A DNA stretch of 5,066 nucleotides from Candidatus Pelagibacter sp. TMED165. GTDB taxonomy: Bacteria; Pseudomonadota; Alphaproteobacteria; Pelagibacterales; Pelagibacteraceae. Each line of letters starts with the position of its first letter. Within the stretch, counting starts at the first letter, position 1. The DNA lies in assembly GCA_002171035.2 (NCBI GenBank), contig NHHO02000031.1:8213-13278 (forward strand). The letters run 5' to 3'. The notes beneath the pieces are model-generated. The model searched no databases. It was not told the DNA's origin and saw only the letters and a list, made by a program, of their open reading frames with translations. Of the stretch, positions 1 through 5,066 are shown piece after piece. Made by a program: the position numbers and the translations under genes.

Positions 1-194
1 GATTGGACAGGAGAACCTCCTGGAGAATTTATTGAAATTGCAACATTTTTTGGCTTCTTATAAGAAAAAGCTTTTTTCAATAACTCTTGTTGACTTGCAA
101 GATCCATACCTTGTCTAAACCTGCCAGCACTTCCTATCACGCCTGTTAATCTAACGTGTGGGATAATAGTTTTTTTTTTAAAAATTGAGAACAT
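1..194 (-). CDS. S49-family peptidase (SppA/SohB-like), N-terminal part, cut by the window edge
   Basis: Translating the minus strand from the ATG at 194 gives 64 codons open to the left edge, so only the N-terminus is visible. The product starts MFSIFKKKTIIPHVRLTGVI, followed by a GSAGRFRQG segment (about residues 21-29) and INSPGGSPVQ (about 55-64). NSPGG in this setting is the early signature of the ClpP/crotonase-like fold of S49 serine peptidases, and IPHVRL-GVIG-GRFRQG is typical of the short alphaproteobacterial members. The family cleaves membrane-associated or leftover signal peptides. No signal peptide or membrane segment precedes the domain, unlike E. coli SohB, so a cytoplasmic enzyme is inferred. 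The catalytic serine and lysine would lie beyond the edge and cannot be checked. Codons 6-9 contain a run of ten A residues. No clear Shine-Dalgarno precedes the ATG. The gene is divergent from the polyprenyl synthase gene to its right. Confidence 0.88.
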   Translation of the reverse strand, partial: MFSIFKKKTIIPHVRLTGVIGSAGRFRQGMDLASQQELLKKAFSYKKPKNVAISINSPGGSPVQ

Positions 195-216
195 ATTTTG
201 ATTACTAATTTACTCT

Positions 217-245
217 TATATATCAATAGTAGATAAATTTTTAAA
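217..245 (-). promoter_or_regulatory. Candidate sigma-70-type promoter for the S49 peptidase gene
   Basis: On the minus strand a TTTAAA box (245-240) is followed after 17 bases by TATATA (222-217). Each matches four of six positions of the -35 and -10 consensus. Transcription would begin near 210 and leave a leader of roughly 16 bases before the ATG at 194. Such matches are common by chance in DNA this A/T-rich, so the call is tentative. Confidence 0.25.
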
Positions 246-341
246 CTATATTTGCGCTACTTCTAGTTGAATTGCGGGTGCGTCACCACGGTAAGATTTT
301 AAAAATTTATTGTCTACAAAATCATTTATAAATATTGCCAT
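246..341 (-). CDS. Possible small ORF of 31 codons, unknown
   Basis: An ATG at 341 opens a minus-strand frame ending in TAG at 248-246. The product begins MAIFINDFVDNKFLK and ends SYRGDAPAIQLEVAQI. The second half coincides with the G+C-rich patch and uses codons such as CCC, GCG and CGT that are sparse in the neighbouring genes. The C-terminal half looks more like real protein than a random A/T-rich frame would. Against it: the frame is short, there is no Shine-Dalgarno, its start lies one base from the ATG of the divergent synthase gene, and I do not recognise a family. It could be a leader peptide for the S49 gene, the remnant of a decayed gene, or chance. Confidence 0.2.
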   Translation of the reverse strand: MAIFINDFVDNKFLKSYRGDAPAIQLEVAQI

Positions 342-342
342 T

Positions 343-1356
343 ATGGGAAAAGTGATACCGCTAAAGAAATCGGCCAATTCAGCCTATTTAGAGTTAAAAA
401 ATTTATTAAATCAAAAACTAGCAAAGGTTGAAGAATTAATAGAGTACAGGCTTGAAAGTAAAGTTAGTTTAATTAAAAAAATGAGTAATCATCATTTTAA
501 ATCAGGAGGCAAAAGGTTAAGAGCTTTACTAACTTTAGGTTCAGCAAAACTCTCAGGTTATGAATTAGGTAATAGAGATATAAATTTAGCAACTTGTGTT
601 GAACTAATACATTCAGCTACCTTGCTTCACGATGACGTTATCGATGAGAGTAAATTAAGAAGAAGCCACAAAACAACAAATTCGATATGGGGTAATCAAT
701 CTTCAATATTGGTAGGTGATTATCTATTAAGTAGATGTTTTGAAATCATGGTGGAAGATGGTGATCTTGAAATATTAAAATTACTGTCCTCGACGTCAGC
801 AAAAATTGCTCAGGGAGAGGTATTGCAATTGCAACATAAAGGCGAAGCTGATTTATTAGAAGATACTTATATAAAAATTATTACACTAAAAACGTCATCA
901 TTATTTTCTGCGGCTACTAGAACTGGTGCTTGTTTGGCAGGAGGTAACTTAAAAGAAAAAAATGCATTGGAATCTTATGGAAAAAATTTAGGACTAGCTT
1001 TTCAAATTGCAGATGACGCTTTGGATTATTATGCAAAAGAATTGGTTTTTGGAAAAGAGATAGGTAAAGATTTTTTCGAAGGTAAAACTACTTTACCTTT
1101 AATAATTATATTTCAAAGAGCAAATAACGAAGAGAAAAGTTTTTTATTAGAAATTTTTAAAAAAGAAAAAAGAAATGAGGATGATTTCAGTGAAACTTTA
1201 GCATTAATTAATAAATATAAAGCTGTTGAAGAAAGCTTAAAAAAAGCAGAGTACTTTGTTAATGTTTCTCGTGATGCTTTAAGTATTTTCGAAGATAGCG
1301 AAGAAAAAAAAATTTTACAAAATTTAAGCGATTTTAGTCTCGACAGAAAATATTAA
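343..1356 (+). CDS. ispB: Long-chain polyprenyl diphosphate synthase (octaprenyl/decaprenyl type)
   Basis: This trans-prenyltransferase adds isopentenyl diphosphate units to an allylic primer such as farnesyl diphosphate, building the ubiquinone side chain. From the ATG at 343 it has 337 residues, the usual family size. Visible motifs are GGKRLR (55-60), the first Asp-rich motif DDVID (97-101), the second Asp-rich motif DDALD (224-228) and GKDFFEGKT (241-249). The two Asp-rich motifs bind the Mg-diphosphate groups. Residue 92, five before the first motif, is alanine; short-chain farnesyl and geranylgeranyl synthases usually carry an aromatic residue there, so a long product is inferred, though its exact length cannot be read. 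An in-frame TTG at 310 would add 11 residues, but the ATG is preferred because GKVIPL follows it directly, as in relatives. Residue 61 is alanine where proline is usual (GGKRLRP). The stop overlaps the convergent pdxH stop. Confidence 0.93.
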   Translation: MGKVIPLKKSANSAYLELKNLLNQKLAKVEELIEYRLESKVSLIKKMSNHHFKSGGKRLRALLTLGSAKLSGYELGNRDINLATCVELIHSATLLHDDVIDESKLRRSHKTTNSIWGNQSSILVGDYLLSRCFEIMVEDGDLEILKLLSSTSAKIAQGEVLQLQHKGEADLLEDTYIKIITLKTSSLFSAATRTGACLAGGNLKEKNALESYGKNLGLAFQIADDALDYYAKELVFGKEIGKDFFEGKTTLPLIIIFQRANNEEKSFLLEIFKKEKRNEDDFSETLALINKYKAVEESLKKAEYFVNVSRDALSIFEDSEEKKILQNLSDFSLDRKY

Positions 1357-1985
1357 GGATAAAGAAGTTCTTTTGTCCAATTTTCATTTTGTTTTTTAAA
1401 ATTTAACCTTTCATGAATTCTTCCTTCCCCATCCAACCAAAATTCTATTTCTTCAGGAATTAATCTCCAACCTGACCAATTTTTAGGTCTTGGAACTTTT
1501 TTATCTTCAGGGAACTTGTTTTCAAATTCTTTGATTTTTTTTATAAAATTTTCTCTTTTATCTAAAACTCGAGACTGTAAAGAAGCCCACGCACCTATTT
1601 TATTTTTATAAGGTCTAGAATTAAAATATTCATCTGCCTCATGATCAGAAACTTTTTCAACCTTACCGACAATTCTAATTTGACGTCTCAAGCTTTTCCA
1701 ATGAAAACACATTGAAGCCTTTTGGTTTGAAATTAAATCGTTTCCTTTTTTACTTTCAAAATTTGTATAAAATACAAATCCTTTTTCGCTAAGTCCCTTT
1801 AATAAAACCATCCTCACGCTAGGTTGATTTTTTTTGTTAGAAGTCGCTAACGCTAAAGCGTTAGGGTCATTTATCTCTGTTTCTTTTGCTTTTGTGAACC
1901 ATTTTTTGAACAATTCAATAGGATTTTCCAGTTCTTCAAAGCACTTATCTAGACCCAGTGTATTTTTGCCATTTTTTTGATTCAT
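1353..1985 (-). CDS. pdxH: Pyridoxamine/pyridoxine 5'-phosphate oxidase
   Basis: This FMN flavoenzyme oxidises pyridoxine 5'-phosphate or pyridoxamine 5'-phosphate with oxygen to pyridoxal 5'-phosphate, in biosynthesis and salvage. The product has 210 residues, normal for the cytosolic dimeric family. FMN-binding segments are RMVLLK (58-63) and VFYTNFESKKG (71-81). The substrate loop is YFNSRPYKNKIGAW (120-133). The C-terminal signature, PKNWSGWRLIP followed by EFW and GRIHER, spans about 167-193; R189 and H191 match the substrate-binding Arg and His of E. coli PdxH (R197, H199). Small departures are NWSGW for the usual NWGG, and asparagine at 128 where E. coli has serine. The start ATG at 1985 is preceded only by a weak AAAGAAA. 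The gene is divergent from aroC by 34 bases, and its 3' end overlaps the polyprenyl synthase by 4 bp through a shared palindromic TTAA. Confidence 0.96.
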   Translation of the reverse strand: MNQKNGKNTLGLDKCFEELENPIELFKKWFTKAKETEINDPNALALATSNKKNQPSVRMVLLKGLSEKGFVFYTNFESKKGNDLISNQKASMCFHWKSLRRQIRIVGKVEKVSDHEADEYFNSRPYKNKIGAWASLQSRVLDKRENFIKKIKEFENKFPEDKKVPRPKNWSGWRLIPEEIEFWLDGEGRIHERLNFKKQNENWTKELLYP

Positions 1986-2001
1986 AATTTCTTTAAAATA
2001 A

Positions 2002-2009
2002 TTTATACA
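2002..2009. promoter_or_regulatory. Candidate overlapping divergent -10 boxes for pdxH and aroC
   Basis: Only 34 bases (1986-2019) separate the two divergent start codons. The octamer TTTATACA contains TATAAA on the minus strand (2007-2002, five of six matches to TATAAT), placed to start pdxH transcription near 1995. It also contains TATACA on the plus strand (2004-2009, four of six), placed to start aroC only a few bases before its ATG. Weak -35-like hexamers (TTAAAA at 2030-2025 on minus, TTCATA at 1981-1986 on plus) would lie inside the opposite gene's first codons. This is pattern matching in A/T-rich DNA and remains tentative. Confidence 0.27.
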
Positions 2010-2019
2010 TTAAATAATT

Positions 2020-3102
2020 ATGTCTTTTAATACTTTTGGTAAAATATTTAGATTTACAACTTGGGGAGAGTCTCATGGACCTGCAATTGGATGTATAATT
2101 GATGGTTGTCCTCCAAATATAGCTTTATCTGAGAGTGAAATTCAGAAAGATATGGATAGGAGAAGGCCCGGACAATCTAAATTCACAACTCAGAGAAAAG
2201 AGTCCGATAAAGTAATTATCTTATCAGGCGTATTTGAAGGAAAGACAACTGGGACACCAATTTCAATTATAATTTATAACGAAGATAAAAGATCAAGAGA
2301 TTATGAGTCCATTAAAAACAAATTTAGACCTGGACATGCTGATTTTACATATTTTAAAAAATATGGAATTAGAGACTATAGAGGAGGCGGGAGACAATCA
2401 GCAAGAGAGACAGCTAGCAGAGTGGCTGCAGGGTCAGTAGCAAAAATAGTATTAAAAAAAATTCTAGGAAAAAAATTTAGTATTATTGGAGCTGTAACGC
2501 AGCTAGGCCTACTATCTTGTGACAAATTAAATTGGAATAATAACGAAATAAGAAAAAATCCATTTTTTTGTCCAGATAAAAAATCTGTAAAAATATGGGA
2601 AAAATATTTACTTGCAGTTAGAAAGTCTGGATCCTCTTGTGGAGCTGTAATTGAATTAAGAGCTTCAGGAGTACCGGTAGGACTAGGTGCACCTATTTAC
2701 TCAAAACTTGATGCTGATATTTCTTCAGCATTAATGAGTATCAATGCTGTGAAAGGAGTAAATATAGGAGCAGGTATGAGCTCCGCAAATTTAAGTGGTG
2801 AAGAAAATTCAGATGAAATTAAAAATATTTCAGGAAGAGTAAAATTTAACTCTAACAACGCAGGTGGAATTTTAGGAGGTATTTCTTCAGGTCAGAATAT
2901 TATTGCCTCTTTCGCTGTAAAACCAACCTCTTCGATAATTACATCAAGAAAAACAATTGATAAAAAAGGTAAAAATACAAACATATCTGTTAGAGGCAGA
3001 CATGATCCTTGTGTTGGTATAAGAGCTGTACCGATCGGTGAAGCTATGGTAGCTTGTGTTTTATTGGACCACTTATTAATGAACCGAGCACAGTGTGGCT
3101 AA
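2020..3102 (+). CDS. aroC: Chorismate synthase
   Basis: This enzyme removes phosphate from 5-enolpyruvylshikimate 3-phosphate to form chorismate, the last shikimate-pathway step, using reduced FMN as a catalytic cofactor. The 360 residues are typical for bacterial AroC. The three family signatures are present: [16 protein letters not shown] (16-31), [16 protein letters not shown] (124-139) and [17 protein letters not shown] (327-343). His19 and His106 (in FRPGHADF) correspond to the two catalytic histidines described for chorismate synthase. The RRRPGQS segment (47-53) lies in the expected place. No reductase domain is fused, so it is of the monofunctional type that relies on other enzymes for reduced flavin. 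There is no Shine-Dalgarno before the ATG at 2020. Chorismate feeds aromatic amino acids, folate and the ubiquinone ring, which ties it to the neighbouring isoprenoid genes. Its stop overlaps the convergent dxs stop by 4 bp. Confidence 0.97.
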   Translation: MSFNTFGKIFRFTTWGESHGPAIGCIIDGCPPNIALSESEIQKDMDRRRPGQSKFTTQRKESDKVIILSGVFEGKTTGTPISIIIYNEDKRSRDYESIKNKFRPGHADFTYFKKYGIRDYRGGGRQSARETASRVAAGSVAKIVLKKILGKKFSIIGAVTQLGLLSCDKLNWNNNEIRKNPFFCPDKKSVKIWEKYLLAVRKSGSSCGAVIELRASGVPVGLGAPIYSKLDADISSALMSINAVKGVNIGAGMSSANLSGEENSDEIKNISGRVKFNSNNAGGILGGISSGQNIIASFAVKPTSSIITSRKTIDKKGKNTNISVRGRHDPCVGIRAVPIGEAMVACVLLDHLLMNRAQCG

Positions 3103-5018
3103 TTATTTAATTTGTTTTTATTTTTTGCAAAAATAATGTTTGATTTTAATGTATCTTCTATTTTATCTATTATAGCATTTGAATTTAATCCTGCTTGATC
3201 ATACATCTTTAGAGGAGAGTCTTGATCAATAAAAATATCAGGTAAGATCATTGACCTAAATTTAAGTCCATTATCAAATACCCCTCTTTCCGATAGAAGT
3301 TGAGAAACATGCGAGCCAAACCCACCTATTGATCCCTCCTCAATTGTAATTAATACCTCATGATTAGTAGCGATCTCTAAAATTAATTTTTCATCAAGAG
3401 GTTTTGCAAATCTTGCGTCTATAATTGTTATGTCTATTCCTTTTTTCTTTAAAGTTTCTCTTGCTTCTAAACATTCTTGAAGCCTGGTTCCAAAATTTAA
3501 TATTGCTACTTTTTTTCCCTCTGAAATTATTTTACCTTTTCCAATTTCTAAAATTTGATCTAAATTTGGAAGTTGAGCTCCTATTCCATTTCCTCTAGGA
3601 TACCTAAAAGCTGAGGGTCTATCATTTATTTGTACTGAGGTATTTATCATTTTAACTAACTCAGCTTCATCGCTTGGAGCCATTACCACAAAATTTGGAA
3701 GTGTTGCTAAGTAAGTAATATCAAAAGATCCGGCATGGGTAGGGCCGTCAGCTCCTACTAGACCTGCTCTATCAATTGCAAATCTGACAGGTAGAGATTG
3801 TAAGGCTACATCATGTACGACTTGATCATATGCTCTTTGTAAAAATGTTGAGTAAATAGCTGCAAAAGGCTTATAACCCTCTGTCGTAAGGCCTGCAGCG
3901 AAAGTAACTGCATGTTGTTCAGCTATTCCAACATCAAACATCCGATCAGGAAATTTTTTTTCAAAAAGATTTAAACCCGTACCAGAAGGCATAGCGCCGG
4001 TAATACCTACTATTTTAGTGTCTCGTTCAGCATGTTTGATCAATGTTTCCGCAAAAATTTTAGTGTATGAGGGTTTATTAGTCTTTGCTTTTGACTGCTC
4101 ACCTGTAGAAATATTGAATTTCGAAACTCCATGATATTTATCTCCAGATTCCTCTGCAGGTTTATAACCTTTTCCTTTCTCTGTAATAGTATGAATAAGA
4201 ATTGGACCTTCATGTTTTGAATTTTTTACATTTTGAAAGATTTCAACCAAATTTTTAACATCATGACCGTCTACAGGACCTATGTAATAAAATCCAAGCT
4301 CACTAAAAAGTGTTCCTCCTGTTACAATACCTCTAAGTATATCTTCAGCTTTTCCTGCTTTTTGACTAAATCTTTTAGAGAAAGCTGAGGTAATTAATTT
4401 AATAGTTTCTCTTAAGCTAAAGTATAGTTTTCCAGATAAAAGCTTTGCCAAATATTTGCTCATAGCTCCAACTGGTTTTGCTATAGACATATCGTTATCA
4501 TTTAAAACAACAATTAATTTAGATTTTAAGGCGCCAGCATTATTCATTGCCTCGTATGCCATTCCCGCACTCATTGCCCCGTCTCCGATAACTGCTATTA
4601 CATTATTATTGTCATTAGATAATTTTTTTGCAACTGACATTCCTAAAGTTGAAGAAATAGATGTAGAACTATGAGCTGCACCAAAAGGATCATACTCGCT
4701 CTCGGTTCTTTTAGTAAAACCTGACAAACCACCTCCTTTTCTTAAAGTCCTTATTTTATCTTTTCTACCTGTTAAAATTTTATGAGGATATGTTTGATGA
4801 CTTACATCCCAAACTAACTTATCTTTCGGAGTATTAAATACATAGTGAAGCGCTACTGTTAGCTCAACCACTCCTAAACCTGCTCCTAAGTGACCTCCAG
4901 TTTCAGAAACTACATCAATTAATTCTAATCTTAATTCATCTGAAATTTGCTTTAAATCTTCCTTTTTAAAACTTCTAAGATCACTAGGGAAATTAATTTT
5001 ATCTAAAAATCTACTCAT
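3099..5018 (-). CDS. dxs: 1-deoxy-D-xylulose-5-phosphate synthase
   Basis: This thiamin-diphosphate enzyme condenses pyruvate with glyceraldehyde 3-phosphate, releasing CO2, to give 1-deoxy-D-xylulose 5-phosphate. That is the first step of the MEP isoprenoid pathway, and the product is also a precursor for thiamin and for DXP-dependent PLP synthesis. The 639 residues are close to the family norm of about 620-640. The N-terminal ThDP domain carries GGHLGAGLG (41-49), [15 protein letters not shown] (71-85) and the cofactor motif GDG (145-147) ending in LNDND (172-176). The pyrimidine-binding domain (about 315-480) has [14 protein letters not shown] (364-377) with the catalytic Glu367, and DGPTHAG (424-430) with His428. 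The transketolase C-terminal domain includes [15 protein letters not shown] (557-571). The last residues form a Lys/Asn-rich tail, KNKNKLNN. All key residues are present and no frameshift is seen. Its ATG overlaps the upstream ispA stop by one base (TAATG), indicating translational coupling in one operon. Confidence 0.98.
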   Translation of the reverse strand: MSRFLDKINFPSDLRSFKKEDLKQISDELRLELIDVVSETGGHLGAGLGVVELTVALHYVFNTPKDKLVWDVSHQTYPHKILTGRKDKIRTLRKGGGLSGFTKRTESEYDPFGAAHSSTSISSTLGMSVAKKLSNDNNNVIAVIGDGAMSAGMAYEAMNNAGALKSKLIVVLNDNDMSIAKPVGAMSKYLAKLLSGKLYFSLRETIKLITSAFSKRFSQKAGKAEDILRGIVTGGTLFSELGFYYIGPVDGHDVKNLVEIFQNVKNSKHEGPILIHTITEKGKGYKPAEESGDKYHGVSKFNISTGEQSKAKTNKPSYTKIFAETLIKHAERDTKIVGITGAMPSGTGLNLFEKKFPDRMFDVGIAEQHAVTFAAGLTTEGYKPFAAIYSTFLQRAYDQVVHDVALQSLPVRFAIDRAGLVGADGPTHAGSFDITYLATLPNFVVMAPSDEAELVKMINTSVQINDRPSAFRYPRGNGIGAQLPNLDQILEIGKGKIISEGKKVAILNFGTRLQECLEARETLKKKGIDITIIDARFAKPLDEKLILEIATNHEVLITIEEGSIGGFGSHVSQLLSERGVFDNGLKFRSMILPDIFIDQDSPLKMYDQAGLNSNAIIDKIEDTLKSNIIFAKNKNKLNN

Positions 5019-5066
5019 TAAAATTTTCTATTTAATACAAAGTCTATTGTTGCGTTTAAATCTTTC
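5018..5066 (-). CDS. ispA: C-terminal end of farnesyl diphosphate synthase, cut by the window edge
   Basis: A minus-strand frame enters from the right edge and ends in TAA at 5020-5018, showing 15 codons that read [15 protein letters not shown]. The pattern of an alanine/leucine helix followed by an aromatic-hydrophobic-Arg/Asn end resembles the C-terminus of IspA (E. coli IspA ends ...LADYIIQRNK). The position fits too: ispA directly upstream of dxs is common in proteobacteria, often after xseB. The stop codon shares its last A with the dxs ATG. The enzyme would make farnesyl diphosphate, the primer for the polyprenyl synthase encoded near the left of the window. Identity rests on 15 residues plus context. 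Confidence 0.7.
   Translation of the reverse strand, partial: KDLNATIDFVLNRKF

Larger units (their letters stand above)
195..342. other. Divergent intergenic region with a G+C-rich patch
   Basis: This is the only gap longer than 34 bases in the window and lies between the divergent S49 peptidase and polyprenyl synthase genes, so it should hold the promoters of both. Its left part (195-250) is almost purely A/T. Bases 251-295 are about half G+C (23 of 45 counted by eye), well above the surroundings. Inside the patch is a small perfect inverted repeat, GGTG-CGT-CACC, at 277-287. I recognise no tRNA, riboswitch or known small RNA here. Confidence 0.6.

Noticed and set aside
251..295. G+C-rich patch considered as a tRNA, SRP RNA, tmRNA piece or riboswitch
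   Set aside because: No cloverleaf, SRP tetraloop motif, CCA end or known riboswitch core could be found. The only hairpin is a 4-bp stem.
310..342. TTG at 310 as the start of the polyprenyl synthase
   Set aside because: The ATG at 343 gives a normal-length protein beginning MGKVIPL. The extra 11 residues match no known motif, and the TTG has no ribosome binding site.
342..383. Upstream extension of the small minus-strand ORF to 383
   Set aside because: The frame stays open to a TAG at 386-384, but this part is antisense to the synthase coding sequence and has only a TTG as an alternative start.
3122..3133. Perfect palindrome TTTTTGCAAAAA near the aroC/dxs junction, considered as a terminator
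   Set aside because: It has no loop and almost no G+C, lies within the dxs C-terminal codons, and lacks a G+C-rich stem. It is better explained by Lys/Asn codons.
4456..4674. Plus-strand open frame of 72 codons
   Set aside because: It lies entirely inside dxs on the opposite strand, over the conserved ThDP-binding region, and reads as a low-complexity shadow with no recognisable domain.

Overview
The window reads as a compact, AT-rich chromosomal segment of an alphaproteobacterium, most likely of the SAR11 (Pelagibacter) type. This rests on the low G+C, AGA-dominated arginine codons, almost no intergenic space, housekeeping genes with alphaproteobacterial motif spelling, and the ispA-dxs arrangement. 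The taxonomy is inferred from protein character and compactness; no 16S or other marker gene is present.

Layout from left to right. Bases 1-194 (minus strand) hold the N-terminal 64 codons of an S49-family (SppA/SohB-like) peptidase that runs off the left edge. Bases 195-342 are a divergent intergenic region, the only real gap, with a local G+C-rich patch and a possible 31-codon minus-strand ORF. Next comes a long-chain polyprenyl diphosphate synthase (343-1356, +). It converges on pdxH (1353-1985, -) with a 4-bp stop overlap. A 34-bp gap separates the divergent pdxH and aroC (2020-3102, +). aroC converges on dxs (3099-5018, -), again with a 4-bp stop overlap. The right edge holds the last 15 codons of a gene read as ispA (5018-5066, -), whose stop codon overlaps the dxs start codon by one base.

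The genes connect metabolically. Dxs makes 1-deoxy-D-xylulose 5-phosphate, the entry compound of the MEP isoprenoid pathway and also a precursor of thiamin and, in organisms with the DXP-dependent route, of pyridoxal phosphate. IspA makes farnesyl diphosphate. The polyprenyl synthase extends it to the quinone side chain. AroC makes chorismate, the usual source of the quinone ring. PdxH performs the last PLP step. The strands alternate, so these genes are not one operon; only ispA-dxs is clearly co-transcribed.

I found no mobile element, CRISPR array, tRNA, rRNA or recognisable riboswitch, and no convincing undescribed system. The points most worth checking are the G+C-rich patch and small ORF in the 195-342 gap, the two stop-codon overlaps without terminators, and the very short divergent pdxH/aroC promoter region.
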